NCBI RefSeq assembly: GCF_002564045.1
Contig: NZ_PDJK01000002.1
Location: forward strand, 2,356,001 to 2,420,000
Direction: 5' to 3'
Source of the DNA: Amycolatopsis sulphurea
Lineage (GTDB): Bacteria > Actinomycetota > Actinomycetes > Mycobacteriales > Pseudonocardiaceae
DNA: 64,000 nt
In this document: positions 42,201 to 50,843 of the stretch, piece after piece
Layout: every line of letters begins with the position of its first letter
Position numbering within the stretch: the stretch's first letter is position 1
Made by a program: the position numbers and the translations under genes
Notes under the pieces: generated by a model
Told to the model about the DNA's origin: nothing
Databases searched by the model: none
What the model saw: the letters and a program-made list of their open reading frames with translations, nothing else

Positions 42201-42798
42201 GTGCCCCGCAACCTCCCGCGCGCCACGCCGCCGACGGACGACCATGCCGTGAACGGTTTCGCCCGTGCCCTGGTCGTCGAAAAGCTGACGCCGCAACAGT
42301 TCGTGCAGGTCCTGGCGACCCTGCACATGCTGGGCTCAGCCGGCGCCGGAATCGAACTCAGCGCGCTGACCACCCAGTCGTTGGTGGACGTCGTCGCAGC
42401 AGCAACCCGCGACCAGCTGAAGGCCCTGGCCGACCACCCGGACCTACGCGCCGTGTTCTTGGACGAGATCTTCCGCCGAATGTCCGAACACCTCCACCCC
42501 GATCGCGCCCGCCACGTCGACTTGGTCGTCGCCTGGCGCTTCCCCCGCGACGGCGGCTACGACCGCTACCAGACAGTGATCGAGGATGGCCTGTGTCTTG
42601 AGCACCGAGCTGACCCGCTCGCCGGACACCACGATCACCGTGCAGGCAGAAGACTTCATCCGCATGGCGACCGGCAACGCCACGGCCGCCGCGATGTTCG
42701 TGACTGGTCGTGTCCGGGTGAAGGGGGAGTATGCACCGGCGGTGCGGTTGCCGGGGTACTTCGACATCCCTCGGCCGAGTGGGACTCTGAGCGGATGA
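42201..42798 (+). pseudogene. Frameshifted SCP2-like paralogue
   Basis: GTG start with the same layout as the previous gene. The frame reads to YDRYQTVIEDG, then the continuation ACVLSTELTRSPDTTITV is found in another frame from about 42586. Alignment with QGACTVS of the intact paralogue places one missing base near 42583. The C-terminal half (FIRMATGNATAAAMFVTGRV, RVKGEYAPAVRLPGYFD) is normal. It is either a true single-base loss or a sequencing error; everything else is intact. Confidence 0.8.
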
Positions 42799-42854
42799 AG
42801 GGGCAGCAAATATTCTCTGTCCGCTGACTTGATTTGGCGGTAGTCTCCTTCGCT

Positions 42855-43835
42855 GTGACAGAGACTACTTCGAGCGGCCAGCAAGGTCTATGGCAGGAGG
42901 GCTCAGCTCCCAGCGCGGATGCGCAACTCGACGAGGTCGCTGCTGAGATCTTTAAACTGGACCCCGATGGCCATCGTTTCGCAAAGGCTATCCGCACCAG
43001 TATTGATTTGCTTCTCGATGGTCAGCACACCGGCCGTTATCGCTGGGAGGACCTGCATAAGACAGAAAAGACACACGCTGGAACTTTGATTGAAATAAAT
43101 ATCCAGCGAGAATTCAATTTTTCAGACGGTGTGAAAATGGATTATTCCATTAATGGTGTCGATGTCGACTGCAAGTTTTCGCAGTCCATGAATGGATGGA
43201 TGATCCCGCCCGAGGCCGAGGGGCACCTGCTGCTGGTTGTGTGGGCGAGTGATCGGGAGTCGAAGTGGTGTGCCGGGCTGGTTCGTGCCGAAGCGGGGTG
43301 CCTGAACATGAAAGGCAAAGGAAACCGTGACGGAAAGCGATCGCTGAATATTTTTGGCCGACGGCAGATCCGCTGGCTCTTCCGGGACGCTCAGCTCAAA
43401 GAGAACCTCCTGGTGAACCTGCCGCAGGACGACCTTAGTGCGATTTTCTCGTTCACAAAGTCCGGTCAAGCGCGAGTAAACGAACTATTTCGCCGTTCCT
43501 TGGGGCGGGTGGTCACCCGGAATGTTGTAGCTACCGTTGCCATGCAGGATGACTATATGAAGCGAGTGCGAGGAAACGGCGGCGCCCGCACTAGTCTTAA
43601 AAAAGAAGGAATCCTCATCCTGGGGGACTATGCCCGGCATGTTTCCGTAGCCAGGAAGCTGCACATTGCCGAGCCAGGTCCGGGCGAGTTCGTTAGTGTA
43701 AAGGTTCGCCCCTTGCGTGCTGATGATGACCGGGCTCCCCGCGTTATACTTGACGGGCAAACCTGGGTCGTTGCGTCACCAGATGAACTGGCGTCTGTTC
43801 CGGCTCCAGTTCTGCCGAGTGTAAAGTCACAATAG
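42855..43835 (+). CDS. NaeI-like type II restriction endonuclease
   Basis: The 326-residue protein matches NaeI with a constant offset of 10: Glu80 (E70), Asp96 (D86), Asp105 (D95) and Lys107 (K97) in VDVDCKFS. The segment LLLDGQHTGRYRWEDLHKTE corresponds to the NaeI ligase-like motif; Leu53 matches Leu43, so it should remain a nuclease. NaeI cuts GCCGGC and needs two sites. GTG at 42855 was preferred over a TTG 21 bases upstream. It is convergent with the methyltransferase, 36 bases apart. Base composition is visibly less GC-rich than flanking genes. Confidence 0.88.
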   Translation: MTETTSSGQQGLWQEGSAPSADAQLDEVAAEIFKLDPDGHRFAKAIRTSIDLLLDGQHTGRYRWEDLHKTEKTHAGTLIEINIQREFNFSDGVKMDYSINGVDVDCKFSQSMNGWMIPPEAEGHLLLVVWASDRESKWCAGLVRAEAGCLNMKGKGNRDGKRSLNIFGRRQIRWLFRDAQLKENLLVNLPQDDLSAIFSFTKSGQARVNELFRRSLGRVVTRNVVATVAMQDDYMKRVRGNGGARTSLKKEGILILGDYARHVSVARKLHIAEPGPGEFVSVKVRPLRADDDRAPRVILDGQTWVVASPDELASVPAPVLPSVKSQ

Positions 43836-43871
43836 CAGGGAAGTTTGGGTTAGTTAAGTGCGTAAGAGCTG

Positions 43872-45152
43872 CTAGCTCACTTTTGACCTGTTCTTCTGGA
43901 AGAACTCGTGGCGCCCATGATCGCCTTGGCCAACGAATGCCTTGAAGGCGACAAGCTTGTACTTAAGTGTACTCCCTTGTTTCTCTGTGATGATGTGAAA
44001 GTCCCGGCGAAGCATGTCAATTCGTTTCTTGAGCTCAGGTATGCTGATCTCCAGGCCAGCTTCTTTGATGAGTGCCTTGGACGAGACGAAGCCGTTTGCT
44101 TCGCGCAAGACTCGGTAAACAGGATCGTGCTCCTGGCTGACCTTCCGGTCGCTTGCGGAACCCTCCTTCATGAGCGCGCGCATAATGGCATCACCAATTC
44201 CGCGAGCCATGGGTGGCGGGAACGCGTTTCCAATTTGCCGGTAGTTCGATGTCTTTCGCCCAGTAAAGACCCAGTTCTCGAACTCTCCGGACCATCCTTG
44301 AATTCGGGCGACCATTTCATTGGTCAGCTTTGGACCGGGCTTTCCTTCGAATACATCGTCGCGCTGGGGCGCGTCGTTGGCGAGGCCCATGGCGTCTACG
44401 CCCAGTTCGGCCCAGGCCCGCTTTGCGCGAGTTGGGCCGAGGTCGGCGCCGCCGTGCTTCTTGGACCCTCCCACGATGGTTGGAGCGATCTTAGCTGCTT
44501 TTTTCTTCCATTCTTCAAGTCCTTTCCAGCCATGCTTCCCCAGCAAGTCGCCGATGGCATCGGCGACCGTGACCTCGTCTTCTGATTCTTCCGGCCAGGT
44601 GAAGTAGTCCGCGTATTCTTGCTGGAGTGCAACCAGAACGAATCGCGGCCGCAACTGCGGGACTCCAAAGCCTGCCGCGTGGAGCAGCCGCCATTCAGCC
44701 ACGTAGCCGAATTCGGTGAGCTGGTCGAGCACGTGCTGCCGGTATCCGGCGAATCGTGGCATGCTCAAGCCCCGGACATTCTCCAGCATTACGGCACGAG
44801 GCCGGATCACATCGACTTGCTGGACCGCCCAGGCGAACAGATCGCGTTCATCGGTCGCGCCAAGCTGCTTCCCGGCGATGGTGAACGGAGGGCATGGGAC
44901 ACCACCCGCGAGTAGCGCCAGTTCACGGTGGCCAAACTCGCCGTCTGGGCCGTGGTCGGCTGGACGCCATACATCTGGGTCGGCGACGTCTCCCTCGATG
45001 ACTACTTCGCTGGGCAGGTTCGCCCGCAAGGTTGCGCACGCATTGTGATCAAGCTCGATGGCTAGCCTGTGCTTAAATCCAGCTTTCTCCAGGCCGAGCG
45101 CTTGTCCTCCAGCTCCAGCGCAGATCTCGATGACCTCGAAGGTCTCACTCAC
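43872..45152 (-). CDS. DNA (cytosine-5-)-methyltransferase with C-terminal winged-helix extension
   Basis: The 426-residue enzyme has motif I EICAGAGGQALGLEKAG, catalytic Cys87 in GGVPCPPFTIAGKQ, ENV at 124-126 (LENVRG), motif VIII region RPRFVLVAL and motif X IGNAFPPPMARGIGDAI. About 80 C-terminal residues (VYRVLREANGFVSSKALIKE onward) look like a winged helix and are beyond the usual core. It should protect the host against the adjacent NaeI-like nuclease by methylating the same site. The site is inferred from the pairing. Confidence 0.9.
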   Translation of the reverse strand: MSETFEVIEICAGAGGQALGLEKAGFKHRLAIELDHNACATLRANLPSEVVIEGDVADPDVWRPADHGPDGEFGHRELALLAGGVPCPPFTIAGKQLGATDERDLFAWAVQQVDVIRPRAVMLENVRGLSMPRFAGYRQHVLDQLTEFGYVAEWRLLHAAGFGVPQLRPRFVLVALQQEYADYFTWPEESEDEVTVADAIGDLLGKHGWKGLEEWKKKAAKIAPTIVGGSKKHGGADLGPTRAKRAWAELGVDAMGLANDAPQRDDVFEGKPGPKLTNEMVARIQGWSGEFENWVFTGRKTSNYRQIGNAFPPPMARGIGDAIMRALMKEGSASDRKVSQEHDPVYRVLREANGFVSSKALIKEAGLEISIPELKKRIDMLRRDFHIITEKQGSTLKYKLVAFKAFVGQGDHGRHEFFQKNRSKVS

Positions 45153-45238
45153 AGTAACTCCTTCCAGGCGAGGCGGGGACGCGCACGTAAGGCGGTATCT
45201 TTCCCTACGGCTTGGTACCCCCGGCGGGAGGGATCGCT

Positions 45239-45691
45239 ATGGCTGGAGACAGTGCGCGCGAGCGGGCGCACGCGCGCGGGCTCTACCCAGCGCCGGCGAG
45301 CGAGGGACGGTCGCGCAACATGCGCGCGAACCGCCGCGCAGATACCAAGCCTGAAGTTGCGCTGCGCCGTGAGCTGCATCGCCTGGGCTACCGGTACCGG
45401 AAGGATTTGCCTCTCGTCCTGGACAGCGGGGTACGGGTCCGGCCGGACATCGTCTTCACCGCCCGGCGGATTGCGGTGTTCGTGGATGGCTGCTTCTGGC
45501 ACGTTTGCCCTGACCACGGAAGACAGCCGACGAGCAACGAGTGGTACTGGACGCCGAAGCTCAAGCGAAACATAGCTCGCGATCAGCTTGTTACCACTGC
45601 ACTGGCGGATGCTGGATGGCACGTTGTGCGCATCTGGGAGCATGTTCCGCTGCCGGATGCCATAGCGGCGGTTACCAGCGCGATGGACTAG
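45239..45691 (+). CDS. vsr: Very short patch repair endonuclease Vsr
   Basis: The 150-residue protein has SRNMRANRRADTKPEVALRR, catalytic-region RPDIVF, and AVFVDGCFWHVCPDHG, then TSNEWYWTPKLKRN. Vsr nicks beside T:G mismatches left when 5-methylcytosine deaminates. It starts 87 bases from the divergent C5-methyltransferase, a coherent partnership. GGAGGG precedes the ATG at 45239. Lower GC like its neighbours. Confidence 0.93.
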   Translation: MAGDSARERAHARGLYPAPASEGRSRNMRANRRADTKPEVALRRELHRLGYRYRKDLPLVLDSGVRVRPDIVFTARRIAVFVDGCFWHVCPDHGRQPTSNEWYWTPKLKRNIARDQLVTTALADAGWHVVRIWEHVPLPDAIAAVTSAMD

Positions 45692-46658
45692 GTGGAACAT
45701 GTGTTCGACCCTAGCGGCATACCCCGGCAGAAAACCGGCGCGCGCCTATTCGACACGCCGACCTGTTCTCAGCAAAGGTACGGTGTCCTGCGGCTGCGAG
45801 CGGGTAAGGCTGTGACTACTGATCGTAGCATCCAGGTGCATCGCGGCCCCGTCGGTTGCTTGCCTTGGCGCGGCTGATCGGCAAGATGGTAGATGTGGAC
45901 GTCTCGCGCCGGACGTGGAAATTGAGATGAACGACCCCGTACTGTTCGAGCGGTTCGAAGCATGGCTTGAGCCCTCGCCCTCAGTTGAGGATGTGGACCG
46001 TGCGGAGTTCTTCTCTAACGGGACTATTATCTTAGATACGAACGTGCTGCTTAGCTTGTATGAGTACACGGAGTCCTCGCGGGTGGAGGTCCTGTCGGCG
46101 CTGGAGCTGGCTAAGGGCCGGCTATGGATGCCGTACCAGGTTGGCCTCGAATTTGTCCGAGGCCGTCGACGTACGCTGAAGGATAGGAAGCGCGCGCTTT
46201 CGAATGCGAGTTCTGAACTCAATAAAAAGATGATGGCGGCCCGTCAGGCAATTTTTGAAGCACGGAAAATTGTGTCTGATCAGGTCGAAAAGTACTCCAG
46301 GGCCCCGCGCGAAGTAGCTGTGCTCAGGGAGCTGGCCTCAGAGGCGGCTGTCGACGAATCTTTGGCACCTTACCGGGATGAGTTCAAGCGTTGTCTCAAC
46401 ACGCTCAAGAAAGAGCATGGCCTTGCCTTGGACTCTGCGGATGCAGATGCACAGGACCCAATTCTTGTCCAGGTCGCGCAGCTCTACGGTGCGGCGGTCG
46501 GAATGCAGCCAGACGACGATACGCTGCGAAAGCGCGTTGACTACGCGACCGAATTTCGGTTCCCAAACAAAATACCTCCCGGGTTTGGTGATCTAGGAAA
46601 AGGAACTCCGATAAGCGACGCTGGTGACTTCCTGCTGTGGGAAGAAATGATTCACTAT

Positions 46659-47542
46659 GAGCGTTATTCTGGCGACTTGATCACCCTCAAAATAGGGCAA
46701 CGGCCCCAGTCGAGTAAGATCGTTTTCCTACCAGAGAACACGACTTACAGGCGGGGCCGTTGCGTTATCAGTCTACTACAGGGCTTGCTACCGACCAGAT
46801 CGAGGAGCTTGTCGCACGGATCAGGCAGATCGTTCAATGTCATGAGAAGCAAGCGTGGCCTCCGATCGTGGGACTGTATCGCGCTGTCGCGCTCACTTTG
46901 GTGTACGTCCGGCAAAATCTGAATCAGGCTGCGGTGGGCGATCTATTCGACGTCAGCCAGTCGACCGTATCGAGAGTGCATCGAGCCATGCTTCCCCTGA
47001 TCGGACAGGCTCTGTGTTTGCACATTCCAGACCTCAAAGAAGCCATTCGCGGGCGGCTTGCCCTGGTAGATGGCACTGACGTCCCAACCGGCAACCGCGC
47101 TGGTCACGAGGACAACTACTCGGGCAAACGCCGCCGATCCGGGCTGAATATCCAGATTGCCGCCGACACGGACGGTCACCTCTTGGGAATATCCGCACCC
47201 CTGCCAGGATCCATGCACGATCGCAGGGCGTTCACCGAGTCCGACTGGGAAGACCTTCTTGCGGATACCCCTGTTATCGCCGACCCCGCCTATCAGGGAA
47301 CTCACGCCATCACACCGCGCAAGAAGCCAAAAGGTGGGGAACTGTCAACCAGCGACAAAGCCAACAACAAGACCATCTCCTCGATACGATCAGCCGTCGA
47401 ACGATGCATCGCCCACCTGAAGAATTGGAAGATGCTCGCCACCGGGTACCGAGGCCGACTCGCCGAGCTTCCCAACATCATCCGTATCATCACGGCGCTC
47501 GAATTCTACCGACTCGGCTGGTAACTATCGTGAATAACGCTC
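46659..47542 (+). mobile_element. IS5-family element (ISL2-like), 884 bp
   Basis: The left end GAGCGTTATTC is matched by GAATAACGCTC at the right end (11-bp perfect inverted repeats). TAT flanks both ends (46656-46658, 47543-47545). It carries one transposase gene. Size and a 3-bp target duplication fit the ISL2 group; group assignment is tentative. Confidence 0.88.
46760..47524 (+). CDS. IS5-family transposase
   Basis: The 254-residue transposase starts at TTG. It has an N-terminal helix-turn-helix region (VALTLVYVRQNLNQAAVGDL, FDVSQSTVSRVHRAM) and a DDE catalytic core: Asp in LVDGTDVPTG, Asp in VIADPAYQG and Glu in SAVERCIAHLKNW. All three catalytic residues are present, so it may be active. 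It lies in an IS that splits the PIN-like gene and reads in the same direction as that gene. Confidence 0.93.
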   Translation: MRYQSTTGLATDQIEELVARIRQIVQCHEKQAWPPIVGLYRAVALTLVYVRQNLNQAAVGDLFDVSQSTVSRVHRAMLPLIGQALCLHIPDLKEAIRGRLALVDGTDVPTGNRAGHEDNYSGKRRRSGLNIQIAADTDGHLLGISAPLPGSMHDRRAFTESDWEDLLADTPVIADPAYQGTHAITPRKKPKGGELSTSDKANNKTISSIRSAVERCIAHLKNWKMLATGYRGRLAELPNIIRIITALEFYRLGW

Positions 47543-47758
47543 TATGCGCGAGACCTGCCAAGTTCCGGTCGCAGGATACTATTTGTGTCCAACGACACAA
47601 AAGAAGACTGGTACGAAGAAGCGTCGTATCTTCGCGACTCCCGGCCGTGGCCAAGCCTAATTGACGAAATGAAGCGGCGCGCTGGTGGACGAATAAGAAT
47701 TGAAACACCACCAGAATTCTATAGTGGAGTAAAAGATTTCCTGAATGCCGAGTTTGAT

Positions 47759-48637
47759 GAGGGTTATTCAGGCAGCCGCATAGAAGTGCAGAGCGATTAC
47801 CGTTGAGATGGTTTCCGCGAAGGTCTCAATGGGCCGTCGGTAGTCGGCGTGCAGGATCCTCCAGGTTTTGACGTTGGCGATGGTCTGCTCGATGACGTAG
47901 CGAATCTTGTTGATCTGGGTGTTGAATTCCTTCTCCCAGTCCAAGAGCTTGCGGTGCTTCGGCTTCTTGATCGGGGTGAGCATATAATTTCCCACGTATC
48001 CTTTGTCGCCCATCCAGTTATCCGGATTCAGAGTCAGAAGCGCCCCGGATTCCTTCAGGCAGTACGTGTCGTGCCGGCGTCCTTCGATGGGATCGGAGAT
48101 CCACGCGAGTCGTCCGTCAAGGGTGCAAGCGATCTGTACGTTCATGCCGGTCGTCTTGTGCTTGCCGGAGTACAGCTCCGGGCGATCGGCCCATGACCAG
48201 CACGGCAGCAGGGTTCCGTCCACGATGTACTGCGTCTGGTCGTCCAATTCGTCCGCCGTCGGCACGAACTTCCTGAGAACACGTTCTATCAGCGGCGTCA
48301 TTCCGGTGATCGCACGACTGATTGTCGGTTGAGATACCTCGTACGCTTCCGCCAGTTCGGCCTGAACCCGATTGCATCGCATGTATGTCAGCGTGATCAC
48401 CGCCGAGTTGAACAGGCCCAGAATCGGTGGCCACCTACGCTGCTCAGCTGTGGTATCCATGTCGACCAACCCGCACAGGTCGGTGATCTGCTCGATGGTA
48501 AGTCCAGTGGTATGATACATGTTAGGCGGTCCGTTTTTGTGAGTACTGAGTGTGGAAACCCAATTCTCTCAATAAACGGGCCGCCGTTCATGTTGACACG
48601 CCGGAAACGGCAATCTCAGGTGCCGTGAATAAGCCTC
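47759..48637 (-). mobile_element. Second IS5-family element, 879 bp
   Basis: Ends GAGGGTTATTCA and TGAATAAGCCTC are imperfect inverted repeats (11 of 12). GAT flanks both sides (47756-47758, 48638-48640). It is related to the first element in end sequence but its transposase is different and inverted. Confidence 0.87.
47768..48520 (-). CDS. IS5-family transposase, second type
   Basis: The 250-residue protein shows helix-turn-helix QAELAEAYEVSQPTISRAIT, then the DDE core: Asp in YIVDGTLLPCW, Asp in WMGDKGYVGN and Glu in YVIEQTIANVKTW. Its stop codon lies inside the left terminal inverted repeat. It is intact, and clearly not a copy of the first transposase despite the same family. Confidence 0.93.
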   Translation of the reverse strand: MYHTTGLTIEQITDLCGLVDMDTTAEQRRWPPILGLFNSAVITLTYMRCNRVQAELAEAYEVSQPTISRAITGMTPLIERVLRKFVPTADELDDQTQYIVDGTLLPCWSWADRPELYSGKHKTTGMNVQIACTLDGRLAWISDPIEGRRHDTYCLKESGALLTLNPDNWMGDKGYVGNYMLTPIKKPKHRKLLDWEKEFNTQINKIRYVIEQTIANVKTWRILHADYRRPIETFAETISTVIALHFYAAA

Positions 48638-49196
48638 GATGAAGATACATATGCGGAAATCGAGCGTGTATCAGACGATCTTGATTCAGGTCCGACAGGT
48701 CCCTGGCCGGTTATAAATGAAGGCACGGCTTCGCACTTTGAACCGCCGGAAGGGCTGCCTATCGCGGCACTGCATGCCGCCGGACTTCGTTCGCCCGCAG
48801 TCCGCGACGCTGTAGTGTCTAGCGCGCCTTCTGGCTGGATTTTTCAGTGGTGGCTTATCGGGGTAACCGCTCAGCTTGGTCGGCGGCGACCTCTGGAGAG
48901 TGGTGAACCGGTGGTCACAATTGCTGCCGCGACAAGGGTGGAAAATCCGCCCTCGGCGGAGTGGTATCGCGGGATCGAGCTTCCGGTGGGCGAATGGCCT
49001 TACCGAGAATCGTCATGGATCTCGCCTTGGTTTATGGCCCTTCTTGCAAGAACTACGCGGGGAGATCGGGAATTGCTTTGCGGACTTGCCGCTCAGCAGG
49101 CGGACCTTGATCGGCGACCGAGAGGGGAAAACTAGCAGCATAGTCTGCAGTCCAGGGGTGGTAGTGAACTGCTAGCTTGAAGGGGAGCGAGATACT

Positions 49197-49793
49197 GTGC
49201 CGGAAGAAAATGTCGAGACATTCGAGGAATGGAGAAGATTAAAGCCCTCCACTGCGTTTGCGGTTGATGCATTGAGATCTTCCTTGGCAGGGCAGGATAC
49301 GTCACCTGCTTCAATTATCGATGCGTACTTGTTTGCGAAGCGCACCCTTGCCCGCTCTATGCAGGAACTGCTCCGGGCGCAATTGCCAGATTCTTCACGG
49401 GCGGCGTTCCGCCGCCTACGAAAAAATGTTGAGACTGAGCTGAAATCGCGGTTTTCGGATAGGGTGCCAGATCAGTATCTTAATCCTTTGTATGGGACGA
49501 AGGCCAATGAAGAGCTGTTTGCGGTCCTGCACGCCGAAATTGGTTGCCATATTGACATTGCACGGCTTCGCACAGTTAACGGTGATGACGTCCATACCGA
49601 ACGTCGGATCCGGGAGCTTCGAGAACTCGGCTTGAAAATTACCGCAACCAGTGTAAACGGGAATCAGCATTACATGTTGCATTCGCTCGATCTGGACAGC
49701 TCTAAATTTGGCAACCTCGTGGAGAAGTCCATAAATAGGTCAACCTCCTTATCAAAGGAAAAGAAGGAGGAACTTATCAAGAGAATTTTGTAG
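49197..49793 (+). CDS. Unknown protein at the end of the restriction island
   Basis: The 198-residue soluble protein starts at GTG after GGGGAGCGAG. The N-terminal half is helical (ASIIDAYLFAKRTLARSMQE, RRLRKNVETELKSRF). The C-terminal part (AEIGCHIDIARLRTVNGDDV, HTERRIRELRELGLKITATS, VNGNQHYMLHSLD) resembles a winged helix often attached to restriction and HNH nucleases. No nuclease motif is visible. It shares the lower-GC composition of the island and begins 61 bases after the PIN-like gene. It could be a specificity or control factor; unproven. Confidence 0.7.
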   Translation: MPEENVETFEEWRRLKPSTAFAVDALRSSLAGQDTSPASIIDAYLFAKRTLARSMQELLRAQLPDSSRAAFRRLRKNVETELKSRFSDRVPDQYLNPLYGTKANEELFAVLHAEIGCHIDIARLRTVNGDDVHTERRIRELRELGLKITATSVNGNQHYMLHSLDLDSSKFGNLVEKSINRSTSLSKEKKEELIKRIL

Positions 49794-49881
49794 AACGCAT
49801 ATGGCCGGGTGTCGGGGTAGCTGGCTTTGAGTCCTGGGCTTCCTCACCCAGGGCAGCTACTACACCGAAGCCGTCGGTGCC

Positions 49882-50355
49882 TTAACCCTCGACGATCCGC
49901 CCCTCGATCACCGGATGCGCCGCCTCCCGGGCCGGCCGGGGCTGCTCCGACACGACCTCGCTGTCCACGACCATCACCGGTCCGCGGTGCTGGTTGGCGT
50001 AGCGGATCGCGCGCTTTTCGGCGCGGCGGAGCCAGAGGCGGCGGGCCACGGCGCGGGTCGGGGGCAGCAGGAAGAACAGGCCGAGCACGTCCGAGACGAA
50101 GCCCGGGATCATGATCAGGACGCCGCCGACGGCGACAAGCATGCCGTCTGTCAGTTCCTTTTCCGGGTTGCGGCCGGACTGCGCGGTGGCGGTGAAGGCG
50201 CGCATGGCCTTGCCGCCTTCCCGGCGGGCGAGCCAGGAGCCCACGACGGCGCCTGCGATGAGCAGGCCGATCGTGCCGAGCACGCCGACGACTGAGCCGA
50301 CCGCCCAGATCGCGGCGAACTCGGCGATGACGTAGAGCAGGAACACGACAGCCAT
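49882..50355 (-). CDS. fxsA: FxsA-family membrane protein
   Basis: The 157-residue protein has membrane helices VVFLLYVIAEFAAIWAVGSV, VLGTIGLLIAGAVVGSWLAR and MLVAVGGVLIMIPGFVSDVL, then the FxsA-typical LGLFFLLPPTRAVARRLW. FxsA was named for suppression of phage F exclusion in E. coli when overexpressed; its cellular role is not clear. It lies just outside the foreign island and has host-like GC. Confidence 0.88.
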   Translation of the reverse strand: MAVVFLLYVIAEFAAIWAVGSVVGVLGTIGLLIAGAVVGSWLARREGGKAMRAFTATAQSGRNPEKELTDGMLVAVGGVLIMIPGFVSDVLGLFFLLPPTRAVARRLWLRRAEKRAIRYANQHRGPVMVVDSEVVSEQPRPAREAAHPVIEGRIVEG

Positions 50356-50409
50356 ACCTATCTAACGCACGGGCAGTCCGATTTGCTCCCGTCGCGCTAT
50401 CAGTGCAGG

Positions 50410-50828
50410 TCAGCGAGGTGCGGGCGGACGTCTCGCGGGGCGCTCAGCAGGATCTGGCGGGGCGGCGGGTGCGTCCGCGGCGGTGCGGTTGAGCATGCGG
50501 GTCCGGCGGGGTGGCCGGTGCCAGATCCAGGTGACCAGTTCGCGGTCGACCTTGGAGATGCAGCCGGGTGCCTGCGTGTCCCGGCCGCGTTTCCGGAGTT
50601 GCCGCACCAGCACCCGGCGCAGGCTGACCGGGCGGGGGCACCTCCAAGAACAGCACGATGTCGGCGAACGGCAGGCGGAGGAAGATGGTGCCCTCGCCGA
50701 TCCCGGCGGCGCGGGCGATCTGCGCGGTGGTGACCTCACGGCCGTGTTCGACGACCAGCGGGAGCACCGTGCCGGCGCCGGTCGTCGGGCGCCATCGCCG
50801 GTGCGCGTTTTCTCGTCTTGGGCGGCAT
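50410..50828 (-). pseudogene. Decayed TetR-family regulator
   Basis: The ATG at 50828 opens MPPKTRKRAPAMAPDDRR. The TetR helix-turn-helix appears in another frame as LVVEHGREVTTAQIARAAG followed by IGEGTIF, then turns into LRLPFADIVLFLEVPPPG. The likely C-terminus (LVRQLRKRGRDTQAPGC) is in a third frame. At least two frameshifts make it inactive. A typical TetR operator lies just upstream. Confidence 0.7.
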
Positions 50829-50843
50829 GCCGCCCAAAGCACG

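Larger units (their letters stand above)
45927..49135 (+). pseudogene. PIN-like (PIN_8/DUF4935-type) protein gene interrupted by two IS elements
   Basis: Fragments 45927-46658, 47543-47758 and 48638-49135 read in one frame once both elements are removed. One copy each of the 3-bp duplications (TAT, GAT) is also dropped, giving 1440 bases, 479 residues. Acidic PIN-like residues include Asp in TIILDTNVLLSLYEY, Glu in VGLEFVRGRRR, Asp in DAGDFLLWEEM, and VSNDTKEDWYEEA across the first insertion. PIN-fold proteins are usually RNases. The C-terminal ~165 residues (GWIFQWWLIGVTAQLGRR) are unrecognised. The ATG at 45927 is used; a GTG at 45915 is possible. It lies 235 bases after vsr in the restriction island. 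Confidence 0.85.

Noticed and set aside
42984-43023. NaeI homologue being a topoisomerase-type protein
   Set aside because: The switch position is Leu, as in the nuclease, not Lys.
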